DNA of 38,529 nucleotides from an uncultured Bacilli bacterium (GCA_910587065.1 CAJUMA010000007.1:32906-71434); one strand, 5' to 3'. Shown: positions 1 to 8,515, counted from the first letter of the stretch. Program-made: numbers and translations. The notes: a model not told the origin generated them from the sequence alone.

Positions 1-44
1 AATAGTCAAATATAATAAATAATAAATATAAATAAACAAAAATA

Positions 45-1175
45 TCATAAATACAAAAAATAGAAAATTTTAAATAAATGTATATAGGTAATCTTAAAAT
101 TAAAAAAAGGAAAGAATATATTATTTTTTTTGCTAATAAACCAATTTTTTTGACTTATTCTAGTAAACAATATTGAACTATTTAATTTTAGTTCTTTATA
201 TACTAACTTGGCCACAATATAAATTAAACAAAGTATTGAAATAGCTTTCGTAGCTAAATTTACGTACGATAAATCTCTTATATTACCAATAGACAAAAAC
301 TCTAAATAATTAACATCACTTTGTTTCTCAGCAAGAGCGAAATTTATTACATTAATAACTAGATATACACATAAAGGCAAAATAATCACTTTAAAATTAT
401 TAACTGTCCTATAAAATAAATATTTTATATTTTCATATTTTTTTAAACTTTTAACTAAATAGAACAAAAAAGATAACAAATACACTTTAACTACAATAGA
501 ACAAAAAAAGTATAATATTTCGTTAAATATAGAGTAATAATCTTTATATCTAAAGAAAGACGATACAAAAAGTAATCCTATTGAAGTATTATTAATGAAT
601 GCATCAACTGGTATAAGTATGGTAACTATCGATAATACTATCGTTAAATTAGTAAGAATCTTCTTATTGTAGTAAAAATTAATATAAACAACTAAATAAC
701 TTATATAAATAAGGTATATGTAAACTTTAAAAAAAGACCACAAAAAGTAAACAGATACTGGGACATTATATAAATAATATATTTTGTTTTCAAAAACAAA
801 AAAATCTTTAAAAGTTCTCATTAAAAAAACTATAGCAAAATTAACTAAATATATAAATGTTATCATTAGCATAATTTTCTTGAAAATATACAAAAAAAAT
901 TCTTTTTTATTTTTAAAACGAGTACTTATCTCGACTCTATTTTTATACCTAGATAAAACGATCAACGAAAATATTAAAGTTAATAGCATTAATAAGCCGA
1001 CATAGTAATAATCATTATAACTATAAATAAGATTTTCAAATATTTTTGCATTAGGAGAAGAATCAATTATAGCATAAACATTAAATAGTATAAGTGATAT
1101 AAATAAGTATAAAAAATCTTTCTTTTTTAATATAGAAAAAACATCATGTATTTTTAATCTAGCATTATTTTTCAT
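45..1175 (-). CDS. Polytopic membrane protein, putative ABC transporter membrane subunit
   Basis: The 376-residue product is very hydrophobic, with roughly eight or nine likely membrane helices spread over the whole length (for example near residues 20-40, 60-75, 95-118, 140-165, 175-195, 225-245, 265-285 and 305-325) and short Lys/Asn/Tyr-rich loops. I recognise no catalytic motif. The ATG lies inside the end of the upstream ABC ATPase gene (11-bp overlap), which implies translational coupling and suggests that the two products work together. The stop is TGA. By position it is the last gene of the secreted-protein/ABC locus reaching back to about 3.8 kb. It could equally be an immunity-type membrane protein; the family is not identified. 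Confidence 0.65.
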   Translation of the reverse strand: MKNNARLKIHDVFSILKKKDFLYLFISLILFNVYAIIDSSPNAKIFENLIYSYNDYYYVGLLMLLTLIFSLIVLSRYKNRVEISTRFKNKKEFFLYIFKKIMLMITFIYLVNFAIVFLMRTFKDFFVFENKIYYLYNVPVSVYFLWSFFKVYIYLIYISYLVVYINFYYNKKILTNLTIVLSIVTILIPVDAFINNTSIGLLFVSSFFRYKDYYSIFNEILYFFCSIVVKVYLLSFLFYLVKSLKKYENIKYLFYRTVNNFKVIILPLCVYLVINVINFALAEKQSDVNYLEFLSIGNIRDLSYVNLATKAISILCLIYIVAKLVYKELKLNSSILFTRISQKNWFISKKNNIFFPFFNFKITYIHLFKIFYFLYL

Positions 1176-1800
1176 GAATTAAACTTCCATTATCAATTCT
1201 ATATAATACATCTATTAGGTTATCTATATCTTCTTTAACGTGAGTCGCAACTATTATTATTTTTCCCTGTTTCTTTAACTCTTTAAGTAATTTTCTCATA
1301 TCATCACACGATTTATTATCTAAACCATTAAATGGTTCATAGAATATAAGTAAATCAGCATCCTCCATAATTACTTGAGCAATTCCTAATTTTTGTTTCA
1401 TACCTAAGGAATAATTCTTATATTTTTTATTTCCTTCTTTATCTAAACTTACTATTTTCAAAACTTCATTAATTCTATCATCATTTATAGTTTTTTGAAT
1501 TGCAGCTATTAATTTAAGATTTTCAAATCCGGTAAGTTCATTTACCATTTCTGGATTTTCAATTAGTGCCCTTGTTGACTTTGGTACTCCTGTGGTTTTA
1601 AGTGTTTCTTCACCATCAAATAAAATTCGTCCAGTATCAACACTCAATATTCCGCACAAAGTTTTTAAAAACACTGTTTTTCCTGTTCCATTACGTCCAA
1701 CAAGTCCATAAATGTGACCAGGTTTTAATTCAATATTTATATTTTCAAATATAGTATTACTTTTAAAAGATTTTGATAAATTCTCTATTTTTACAATCAT
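1165..1800 (-). CDS. ABC transporter ATP-binding protein with altered Walker B
   Basis: A single nucleotide-binding domain of 211 residues, the usual size for BcrA/LanF-like peptide or immunity exporters. Walker A is at residues 35-42 (GRNGTGKT), the signature region is SLGMKQ at 131-136 (a form common in this subfamily), the catalytic Glu is E155, the D-loop is NGLD near 158-161 and the switch His is H187 (ATHVKED). Oddly, the Walker B aspartate is replaced: the motif reads LLIFYEP, so residue 154 is Tyr (codon TAT at 1339-1341) where LDEP is expected. That Asp normally helps coordinate magnesium, so activity may be reduced or lost. A single G-to-T change from GAT would explain it. The gene follows the permease by 2 bp and overlaps the next membrane gene. 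Confidence 0.9.
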   Translation of the reverse strand: MIVKIENLSKSFKSNTIFENINIELKPGHIYGLVGRNGTGKTVFLKTLCGILSVDTGRILFDGEETLKTTGVPKSTRALIENPEMVNELTGFENLKLIAAIQKTINDDRINEVLKIVSLDKEGNKKYKNYSLGMKQKLGIAQVIMEDADLLIFYEPFNGLDNKSCDDMRKLLKELKKQGKIIIVATHVKEDIDNLIDVLYRIDNGSLIHEK

Positions 1801-1802
1801 AC

Positions 1803-2660
1803 TTAAACTCCTACTCTACCTAATTCTTTTTCTTTATTTTTATAAACTAAAATAAGAATGATAAAACTTATAATGAATTGAATTAATGAAACAAGTATAT
1901 AAAGATATATTGAATATGTCTTTGGATTATAAAAATCAAAAATCCAAAAATATTGTGGAAGTGATTCAAATAACATCTCTAAAACAAAATATATTATCAA
2001 TACTTCTACTACAGTAAATATAAATTTTCTATTTTTACTTAACATAATTAATCCTAAATTAATAAAAAACAACCATTTTAACATAATATTAATAGTATAG
2101 AATATTATAAACCCTGATGTACTGTAGTGAATTGCATCAAAAGTCTCTGCACGCATCGCGATAGTTAATGCATTTTGCCCATGGTTAGAGATTGTAAGAG
2201 AAAGCAAATATATCAATCCAATCATAAACGGAATTACTAAAACGTATTTGTATGAGTTTAATATAATATTTTTCAAAAATGATTTATATTCTTTTCTTTG
2301 AACATAATAATATAAATATTTTGATTTAAATAACTTATTTACGAAATTCAATGAAAATACAATTATTAGTAAAATACCATACATGGGAAGATGATATAAA
2401 ATATCGGACCTAATAATACTAAAAAATATAGTATAAGTATCTGGATTATTAGGTAAACCAGAAATATCAATATCACAATAATCAGCTAAAGGTCCAGAAT
2501 CACTATTGCATGCTCCGTTATAAGCATCTATATAGTCATAACCTGGATTCTTGCCACCATATATTTTATAAATTTGAATATATGATATTATAATCAGTAC
2601 AAGCATAATTAGAAATAATAATATAATATTCTTTTTACTTTCTCTCACAAAATCATCCAC
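1803..2660 (-). CDS. ABC-2-like permease / membrane protein
   Basis: A 285-residue membrane protein. Helix 1 is near residues 11-30. A large, probably external, loop at about 31-85 contains two cysteines close together (GACNSD and DYCDID). Further helices lie near 92-110, 135-158, 180-205, 213-230 and 250-272. The layout of one helix, a big loop and then about five helices resembles ABC-2 type permeases. The ATPase gene begins 2 bp beyond its stop and the small secreted-protein gene lies 16 bp upstream, so it belongs to one transcription unit. Family membership rests on topology and context only. Confidence 0.7.
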   Translation of the reverse strand: MDDFVRESKKNIILLFLIMLVLIIISYIQIYKIYGGKNPGYDYIDAYNGACNSDSGPLADYCDIDISGLPNNPDTYTIFFSIIRSDILYHLPMYGILLIIVFSLNFVNKLFKSKYLYYYVQRKEYKSFLKNIILNSYKYVLVIPFMIGLIYLLSLTISNHGQNALTIAMRAETFDAIHYSTSGFIIFYTINIMLKWLFFINLGLIMLSKNRKFIFTVVEVLIIYFVLEMLFESLPQYFWIFDFYNPKTYSIYLYILVSLIQFIISFIILILVYKNKEKELGRVGV

Positions 2661-2676
2661 TTTCTTTATAGAATAT

Positions 2677-3075
2677 TTATACCGAATAATACCAAATTCC
2701 TGAACTAAAATACTTATAAATAGAAGTTACAGAATTTCTTAATTTAATTCTATAATTTCCTTTTTCTTTATAATTTGCAGAGGAAAATCTATAAGTATCA
2801 TTTGTTCCAACATTCTTGTACCCAGTTTCATTTCCATTACTTTTTTGCAAATTTACACTAACATCATGAACAGTTCCATCATGAGTACTTGATGTTTTAT
2901 TATTCCAATAAGTTTGGTCTGTCTCATAACTTTTATCATAATAATCAGAAGTATAAACACCTTTAAAAGCCTCTAAATCAACATTAAAAACCTTTCCTTG
3001 TTGATCAGCTAAAACTCCAAAAGCACCGCCAAAAAGCATTAGAGATAATGCAACTATCATTACTTTCTTCTTCAT
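2677..3075 (-). CDS. Small secreted protein (132 aa), possible exported peptide substrate
   Basis: The N-terminus has a clear Sec signal peptide (KKK followed by about 17 hydrophobic residues, likely cleavage after VLA near residue 23). The mature part of about 108 residues lacks cysteine, is rich in Tyr, Ser, Thr and Asn, and ends in WYYSV. A strong ribosome binding site (GGGAGGTGAT) precedes the ATG. It sits between a broken secreted-protein gene and the permease and ATPase genes, an order typical of bacteriocin or signalling-peptide loci in which the ABC system gives export or immunity. I do not recognise the family; it does not clearly match lactococcin 972. Function is unassigned. Confidence 0.7.
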   Translation of the reverse strand: MKKKVMIVALSLMLFGGAFGVLADQQGKVFNVDLEAFKGVYTSDYYDKSYETDQTYWNNKTSSTHDGTVHDVSVNLQKSNGNETGYKNVGTNDTYRFSSANYKEKGNYRIKLRNSVTSIYKYFSSGIWYYSV

Positions 3076-3117
3076 TTTATCACCTCCCTTCTAGTATCAT
3101 AATAACTTATTATATAT

Positions 3118-3828
3118 TTAAACAGACATTGATACGCCTTGTGAATTATCATAAACACTTACAGCAGTTCCACTAAATTTAAAAACACCGCCATAACCAT
3201 CAGCAGAGATCGTATATTTTCTACTATTAACTGTACTGATAACTTGTTTAGCATGTTGATAACTAGCGTACACTGTCCCACCCTTCCTAACTTTATATGT
3301 TTGAGTAAGGCTAATATTTGTACCTGATATTAAAACTGTTTGTCCAAACCCATTATTTTGCCTATCAATATTTTCATAAAACTTAGAACCATTCTTATTT
3401 AACAAGTTTGTTCCCGGTAATTCTAGTAAATCTGTTCCAACAAATCTTGCTCCAATTACATCATTACTTTTAGTTGTAGGAGGCTGAAACCATTCAGCGA
3501 CCACAACAATTTTAGGGTCACTGCCACTATCTACTTTAGAAATTTTTAAAGTTTTCTTTGTTCCAGTTACTGATTCAGCCATTGGAATAATTGTTGGATA
3601 TGAATAATTAGTTACTACATTATTTACATGCATTTCACTTTTATCAAAATAATTAAAATCATCATGAGTCATATATTCTTGATATCCATCAAAGTACATT
3701 TCAGTAAAGAATTCATACTCTTCTTTAGTAAATGCAACTCCATAACTATTAACATACTAATTTTCTTCTGCATTTACTGTTTTTATTCCAACAAGCACAA
3801 CCAATAAAACAAACAATATTTTTCTCAT
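3118..3828 (-). pseudogene. Secreted protein gene interrupted by an in-frame UAG at codon 24
   Basis: Reading from the ATG at 3828 (ribosome binding site AGAGGAAG just upstream) gives a classic signal peptide ending VNA-EEN, then TAG at 3757-3759. The frame continues in phase without another stop through 212 more codons to 3118. Without the stop the protein would be 236 residues: signal peptide, a Tyr/Phe/Glu-rich segment, then a beta-rich mature part. The next ATG (3699) would give a 193-residue product with no signal peptide, so it is unlikely to be the intended start. UAG acts as a stop elsewhere in this window, so a nonsense mutation is the simplest reading. The gene lies between the XRE regulator and the second secreted protein. 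A sequencing error or strain polymorphism remains possible. Confidence 0.75.
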
Positions 3829-3931
3829 TTAATAATCTTCCTCTTTTCTAACTACATCCTACAAAAAAACACAAAAAATGTCACGCCGGAATTTCTGACA
3901 TTCCAATTTTGCAGTTGTATAAAGCAAAAAA

Positions 3932-3957
3932 AATAATGAACTTATTTGTTCATTATT
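3932..3957 (-). terminator. Intrinsic terminator of the XRE regulator gene
   Basis: A 10-bp perfect stem (3932-3941 with 3948-3957) and a 6-nt loop are followed on the minus strand by a run of Ts. The TAA stop of the regulator (3953-3955) lies within the stem. Confidence 0.8.
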
Positions 3958-5038
3958 CAAAATATTTATTATAGTATTTTTCAAAAAAATTATTATATAA
4001 ATTATAATCTTTATCTTTATTAATATTTCTACGCTTTTGCAAAATATTAGAATCAATATTACTTTCTAAATAGTATAGATTATTTGAATCTATATAATAT
4101 TCATATTCAATGTTATACTTTTTGTATTGTTCTGTAACAAAAAATATATTAGCATCTGGAACAAACCCCAAATAGACAGTACAATCTTTTAGCTTTTTTT
4201 CATAACTATATGCATTATGTTCATATTTAAATTCTTTTAATATCTTTTCAGGAATTATTACCTCTCTTTTTTCTACATTCTTTCCATCCGTTACAGGCTT
4301 ATCTTTTTTAAATATTAATCTTTTATTTTCATACTGTTTTACAGTGCTTAAATTTAAAGTTTCTTTTTTATTTTCATATTCTATTTCTAAATAGAACATT
4401 CCTTTTTCTTTAACTATTTTTTTATAATCAAAATATTCATTATAGTTATAATAATCAGTAATATAAAAATATTTATCATCAACTTGCTGAATTAATTCAT
4501 CAATATCACCATCTTTATATTTTAAAGTGAGTCTTTCAATAGTTTGACTATTTTTAGATTCAACGCTTAAACTAAAGTTTATATTTTCTTTTGAGATAAT
4601 TAACATTCCTTGATTTGTAACAAAATTATTACTTTCTCCACTCACTTTATAAAACTTAACTGAATTATATGAATAAAAAAAATAATAACATAAGAATAAA
4701 AATGTTAACACAATAAAAATTAAAGTTATAATAAATAATAATTTTAAACTTTTCTTTTTCTCAAATTTAACTATACTATTAACAGTATCATAAAATACTT
4801 TATTAGATTTTTGTATATCATGATTATTAGTTTTTTCTCCACAATATAATTCTTCTATTGAAACATTAAAAATCTCACTTAATGATAGAGCTTTATCTGG
4901 ACTAAGCATCGTTCTTCCATTTTCAATATCAGAAAGATTACTTCTACTAATGTATATTTTTTCTGCTAATTCTTCTTGTTTTAAATTACTATTTGTCCTA
5001 AGATTCTTTATAAATTCACCTATTTTTTTATTATTCAT
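3953..5038 (-). CDS. Membrane-anchored XRE-family transcriptional regulator
   Basis: A 361-residue protein with three parts. Residues 1-65 form a canonical XRE helix-turn-helix (IGEFIKNLR, QEELAEKI, SRSNLSDIENGR, LSLSEIFNVSIEEL). Residues about 98-122 form one transmembrane helix. About 240 residues of Lys/Tyr/Glu-rich sequence follow, probably outside the cell. This layout allows an external signal to be passed to a DNA-binding domain. The gene stands directly upstream of, and on the same strand as, the secreted-protein/ABC genes, so it is their likely regulator (inference). It has its own extended -10 promoter and terminator. The IS3-family element ends about 60 bp upstream of its start. 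Confidence 0.85.
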   Translation of the reverse strand: MNNKKIGEFIKNLRTNSNLKQEELAEKIYISRSNLSDIENGRTMLSPDKALSLSEIFNVSIEELYCGEKTNNHDIQKSNKVFYDTVNSIVKFEKKKSLKLLFIITLIFIVLTFLFLCYYFFYSYNSVKFYKVSGESNNFVTNQGMLIISKENINFSLSVESKNSQTIERLTLKYKDGDIDELIQQVDDKYFYITDYYNYNEYFDYKKIVKEKGMFYLEIEYENKKETLNLSTVKQYENKRLIFKKDKPVTDGKNVEKREVIIPEKILKEFKYEHNAYSYEKKLKDCTVYLGFVPDANIFFVTEQYKKYNIEYEYYIDSNNLYYLESNIDSNILQKRRNINKDKDYNLYNNFFEKYYNKYFE

Positions 5039-5054
5039 AACACATCACATAGTT

Positions 5055-5063
5055 ATTATAACA
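5055..5063 (-). promoter_or_regulatory. Extended -10 promoter of the XRE regulator gene
   Basis: On the minus strand the element reads TGTTATAAT, an extended -10, about 17 bp upstream of the ATG. The -35 position (TTATGA) is weak. The left end of the IS element is only about 38 bp further upstream, so the insertion may have replaced distal regulatory DNA. Confidence 0.5.
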
Positions 5064-5136
5064 TGTATTAAAAAAATTCATAAAAAAAGAAGAACTTAAT
5101 TGAAGTTGTCAATAAAAAGTAGACAGTAAAAAAGAA

Positions 5137-5955
5137 CTATTTAAACCCTAGTTGAGTTCTATACTCAATTGGGGTTTTATAATTTAATGCATAACTTGGT
5201 CGATAATAATTATTATCATATATTATATCATCAATAAAATCTTGAACTGTGTTATAATTATTTATGTCAAAATCAATATACATTTCTTTCTTAATCCAGC
5301 CGTTTTTAGATTCAATTACTGGATTGTCTGTAGGTGTGCCAGTTCTCGACATCGACCTGGTTACTTTATAAGAATTAAATATATTGTTAAATGACACTGA
5401 GGAATATACAATACCTTGATCTGTGTGGACAATAGTTTCTAGGTCTTTATATCCTCTTTTTATTTTGTTATTTAACATATTTTCTGCTGCTTTATTATGA
5501 TTCAATATTCCGTTACCGTACATGTTTTCTCTAACATCTGAACCAACTATTTCATTATTAAATACATCTAAATAAAATGTCCAATCATATTTTTTTCTTT
5601 TAAACCAAAATGAAGTAGTATCTGAAACAATTTTCTCAAAGGGTCTTTTTGTTTCCCAATTATATCCAATTTTATTTTCGTATTTAACTGATTCTTCGCC
5701 AGGTTTCTTATATTTATAATGTTTTGCTTTAGATTTTATATTTAATAATTTACATACTTTATGAACTAAATTAGCAGATATAATCCATCCAGTTTCATCA
5801 ACGATTATTTTTCTTATTCTATGGTATCCATAGCTTGGTTTTTTATTATGAACTTGAATTATTAATTCACCTAAATCTTTACGATTAATTTCATATTTAT
5901 TTAAAATATCTCTTGTCTTTAGCCACTTATAATACCCACTTCTTGAAATGTTCAT
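5137..5955 (-). CDS. IS3-family transposase OrfB (DDE integrase core)
   Basis: The protein carries an HTH_21-like start (SRSGYYKWLK, PSYGYHRIRK) and an rve integrase core with the three acidic residues in SDTTSF, HTDQG and IESKNGW, so the catalytic triad is intact. The start shown is the first ATG, but this begins inside the domain. The same frame is open upstream to 6051 (a TGA is at 6052-6054), adding up to 32 codons that read sensibly (VELLNKEYNVKSLCKI). The true N-terminus is therefore probably upstream, reached by a -1 frameshift from orfA, or from a rare start codon such as ATT. No classic slippery run lies in the usable overlap. Confidence 0.9.
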   Translation of the reverse strand: MNISRSGYYKWLKTRDILNKYEINRKDLGELIIQVHNKKPSYGYHRIRKIIVDETGWIISANLVHKVCKLLNIKSKAKHYKYKKPGEESVKYENKIGYNWETKRPFEKIVSDTTSFWFKRKKYDWTFYLDVFNNEIVGSDVRENMYGNGILNHNKAAENMLNNKIKRGYKDLETIVHTDQGIVYSSVSFNNIFNSYKVTRSMSRTGTPTDNPVIESKNGWIKKEMYIDFDINNYNTVQDFIDDIIYDNNYYRPSYALNYKTPIEYRTQLGFK

Positions 5956-6023
5956 AATTTTGCATAATGATTTAACGTTGTATTCTTTATTTAATAATTC
6001 TACAATTTCAAATTCTTTTTGCT

Positions 6024-6383
6024 TTATTTCTTGAATATTACAATTGAACCATCACCTTTCACAAGGTATCCTTTTTTTAATCGTTCATTCTCGATTCTTA
6101 GTTTCATATTTTCATATTCTAATTCTTCTTCTCGATTTTTAAAGTTCTTTTTAGAGTATACTTTAGCTAATGGATTTCCAGGCTTTCTTTGGTTTTCTAA
6201 TCCTTTAATTCCTTTTTCTTTATATTTTCGAACCCATATACTTAACATTCCGTTATTTATACCAGTTCTCCTTGTTACTTCACCAGAAGTAAGTTCATAA
6301 TCTAATATTGGTTTAATTATTTTATATTTTTCCTTTGCAGACCAATATTTATTTTTTCCACCTTTTGGTCTTCCTTTTTGCAT
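6024..6383 (-). CDS. IS3-family transposase OrfA (helix-turn-helix)
   Basis: A 119-residue protein with a basic N-terminus (QKGRPKGGKNKYW) and a helix-turn-helix of the HTH_28/IS150 OrfA type (SAKEKYKII, TSGEVTRRTGINNGMLSIW, YKEKGIKGL), then a Glu/Lys-rich leucine-zipper-like segment (residues about 85-104) used for multimerisation in this family. It overlaps the open frame of OrfB in a -1 register. The start ATG is preceded by AAGGAGATGATAG. It sits about 80 bp from the right end of the element. Confidence 0.88.
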   Translation of the reverse strand: MQKGRPKGGKNKYWSAKEKYKIIKPILDYELTSGEVTRRTGINNGMLSIWVRKYKEKGIKGLENQRKPGNPLAKVYSKKNFKNREEELEYENMKLRIENERLKKGYLVKGDGSIVIFKK

Positions 6384-6468
6384 TCTATCATCTCCTTAAT
6401 TCAATTTTATCAAAATAAAAAGTAAACACATCTTTTTTTGTGTCTACTTTTATCTTACAACTTCATAA

Positions 6469-7080
6469 TTAAAATTCTTTTTTATACTTCTTCATTAATT
6501 CATTTAAATTCATCATTCTTGTGTCAAGTTCATTAATCGCTCTTGAATATTTATAAAGTTCTTCTTCTACTTCATCGGGAATAGTATTCCCTTCAAATTT
6601 ATATTGAATCTTATGATCTAAACTTGCCCAGAAATCCATCGCAACAGTCCTAATTTGAATCTCCGCTGGAACATACTCAACTTTGCCTTTTAAATAAATT
6701 GGAACAAACACAATTAAATGGTAACTTGAATATCCTGATTTCTTAGGACTCGCAATATAATCTTTTCTCTCTTTAATAATAATATTTTTTGATTGTGAAA
6801 TAGTTGAGACTATATCATAAACATCAGGAATAAAAGAACAAACTATTCTAATACCAATTATATCAACTAAATGATTAACAATATTAACTGTCGTAATTGC
6901 TAAATTTTTGCGCACTAATTTTTCATTTATACTTTTTTTTGATTTTATTCTTGATTTAACATGTTCAACTGGATTATACCCATGAGTTGATGCAAATTCT
7001 TTTATTAATATATCTATTTCAGTCTCAAGCATTTGTTTCCCAAACTGATACTTTTCCATTATTTCATCTATATCGTTCAT
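6469..7080 (-). CDS. Small alarmone synthetase (RelQ/YjbM-like GTP pyrophosphokinase)
   Basis: A 203-residue single-domain (p)ppGpp synthetase. It transfers pyrophosphate from ATP to GTP or GDP. Visible RelA/SpoT synthetase motifs include GIRIVCSF near residues 76-83, SPKKSGYSSYH near 111-121, and the highly conserved EIQIRTVAMDFWASLDHK followed by IQYK near 141-162. Length fits stand-alone synthetases, with no hydrolase or TGS domain. The start has a strong AGGAGGTGG ribosome binding site. The stop codon TAA (6469-6471) touches the target duplication of the adjacent IS element, so the coding sequence is complete but its native downstream region has been displaced. Confidence 0.9.
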   Translation of the reverse strand: MNDIDEIMEKYQFGKQMLETEIDILIKEFASTHGYNPVEHVKSRIKSKKSINEKLVRKNLAITTVNIVNHLVDIIGIRIVCSFIPDVYDIVSTISQSKNIIIKERKDYIASPKKSGYSSYHLIVFVPIYLKGKVEYVPAEIQIRTVAMDFWASLDHKIQYKFEGNTIPDEVEEELYKYSRAINELDTRMMNLNELMKKYKKEF

Positions 7081-7144
7081 CTATTCCACCTCCTTTTTTA
7101 CATTGTGAAATTATAATTAAATAACTGTCTAAAGTCAAATTATA

Positions 7145-7459
7145 TTATTTTATAATGTTTATCATTAATATAACTGCTAGCAAAAATAAGTACATAATAG
7201 ACCCCACAAAGAAACCACTTAATGCTGAAGTAGCTTTTAAATGTTCTTCTTCAACTTTTATCTTATATAGAATAAGTCCTAAAAAAGGAATAAATACACT
7301 CAAAAGAAATAGTCTATTGCTCTTATGATCATAATCATTTCTTAAACGTTTTATACTATCTTTATTTGTAACACTAGAAATACCAATTGGTTTATTACAA
7401 TAAGGACAATTTCTTGCTATAACTTTTATTTCTCTTCCACAATTAACGCATATTGTCAT
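7145..7459 (-). CDS. Zinc-ribbon membrane protein (104 aa)
   Basis: The N-terminus has a short zinc ribbon (CVNCG at residues 4-8 and CPYC at 18-21), four cysteines in the CxxC...CxxC pattern. A charged linker follows, then two transmembrane helices near residues 50-66 and 80-102. Such zinc_ribbon_2 plus transmembrane proteins are common in low-GC Gram-positives and have no settled function. The gene lies 2 bp downstream of the Ig-like membrane protein gene, and the two probably form an operon. Confidence 0.7.
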   Translation of the reverse strand: MTICVNCGREIKVIARNCPYCNKPIGISSVTNKDSIKRLRNDYDHKSNRLFLLSVFIPFLGLILYKIKVEEEHLKATSALSGFFVGSIMYLFLLAVILMINIIK

Positions 7460-7461
7460 TA

Positions 7462-8454
7462 CTATTCTCCTACTCTTATAATTCTTGTAGTGTTACCTAA
7501 TGTAAACTTAATAGTTGATGAACCTGCATTTCCTGACTTAGTTATACGATATTTATAACTTAACTTATCTAAGCTATACTTGCCATCATATTCAACATAA
7601 ACATTAACACCTTCATCTTCATGAGTTATAACTAAATCTTTTGCTTCATAACCGATATTCCCATTATCTGTTATTGTTACTACTACATTATATACATCAT
7701 CTTTAAAACTATCTAAACTTATATTATAAATAGGCTCTAATTCCCTTTTATCATTTAAGACATCAACACTTATAAAATCATTAGATACATATAAATCTCT
7801 TATTTGTTCTTCCCCATTATAAAGAAGTTTCAATTTAGTAACTCCTTCATTTACTCCAACTAACTTGCCATTTATAACTCTGGCGATACTTTCATCTTCA
7901 ACCGATATGCTAATCTCACTTAAATCAATCCCAATTGGATCAGTAATTATTTCTAAATCATTTTCTTTATTATTTAAGATATAGTACGGATGATTAGCAA
8001 GTTCAATAGACTTTATTTCACCTGCTCTTACTTCAACAGCAATTTCTTTTTTTATATTTTCGTATACTGCAACTAACTTTGTCTTCCCAATTTTGTTACC
8101 AGCCTTTATAACTAGACCACCACCACTTGATTCAATACTAATTAGGCCCTTATCATACTCAAATTTTATATTATTAATTGACATATTTTTAACTTCTAAA
8201 TAATTATCAATTTTATAATCATTATAAGTTTCAAAGACTAAGCTTTCCAAAGTAAAAGAAAAATCACAACCATTACACATATTTATTTTAGAAGTTTTTT
8301 CTTCTTTTTTATATGTTTCATTCGGTTCATCATACCTTACTTTTAAAAACTTAAAATAAACGAACATAATAACAATAAAAAAAATAACAGCTATTAAAAT
8401 TATCATATTTACAATTTTTATTGTTCCATCACTTTTAAAAAAATATTTCTTCAT
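7462..8454 (-). CDS. Membrane-anchored protein with bacterial Ig-like (Big) domain
   Basis: A signal-anchor helix near residues 15-36 is followed by an extracellular region. The stretch from about residue 145 to 225 has the look of a Big_2 domain (SIELANHPYYI, VEDESIARVINGKLVGVNEGVTKL). Another beta-rich segment precedes it and a third follows. A CNGC pair lies near residues 60-63. I prefer the ATG at 8454 because AAGGA lies about 9 nt upstream; a GTG two codons earlier (8460) is the alternative. The role is probably surface structure or adhesion. It is transcribed with the downstream zinc-ribbon gene. Confidence 0.7.
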   Translation of the reverse strand: MKKYFFKSDGTIKIVNMIILIAVIFFIVIMFVYFKFLKVRYDEPNETYKKEEKTSKINMCNGCDFSFTLESLVFETYNDYKIDNYLEVKNMSINNIKFEYDKGLISIESSGGGLVIKAGNKIGKTKLVAVYENIKKEIAVEVRAGEIKSIELANHPYYILNNKENDLEIITDPIGIDLSEISISVEDESIARVINGKLVGVNEGVTKLKLLYNGEEQIRDLYVSNDFISVDVLNDKRELEPIYNISLDSFKDDVYNVVVTITDNGNIGYEAKDLVITHEDEGVNVYVEYDGKYSLDKLSYKYRITKSGNAGSSTIKFTLGNTTRIIRVGE

Positions 8455-8497
8455 ACCCACTTATCCTTCTACATTCATTATAACACAACCAAAAATA

Positions 8498-8515
8498 AGT
8501 AGAAATACTTCTACT
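8498..8515 (-). terminator. Terminator of the NUDIX gene
   Basis: A 7-bp stem (AGTAGAA/TTCTACT, 8498-8504 with 8509-8515) is followed by a T-rich tract on the minus strand. The TAG stop at 8511-8513 lies in the stem. Confidence 0.6.

Larger units (their letters stand above)
5101..6465 (-). mobile_element. IS3-family insertion sequence, complete, 1365 bp
   Basis: The left end begins TGAAGTTGTC at 5101 and the right end, read inward on the other strand, begins TGAAGTTGTA from 6465. The inverted repeats run about 37 bp with a handful of mismatches and share the core AAAAGTAGACA. The element is flanked by a 4-bp direct repeat TAAT (5097-5100 and 6466-6469), fitting IS3-family target duplication. 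It holds orfA then orfB on the minus strand. A subterminal hairpin (about 6418-6450, arms AAAAGTA/TACTTTT plus ACACA/TGTGT) lies inside the right end and could stop transcription entering from the alarmone synthetase gene. Insertion was just beyond that gene's stop codon. Confidence 0.9.

Noticed and set aside
2677..3075. Lactococcin 972-family bacteriocin
   Set aside because: The signal peptide and size are compatible, but the family's Trp/Gly-rich core motifs and its large associated membrane protein are missing.
3757..3759. Recoding of UAG as an amino acid
   Set aside because: UAG ends several genes at sensible places (8511-8513, 19564-19566, 28126-28128), two of them inside terminator hairpins, so it is used as a stop here.
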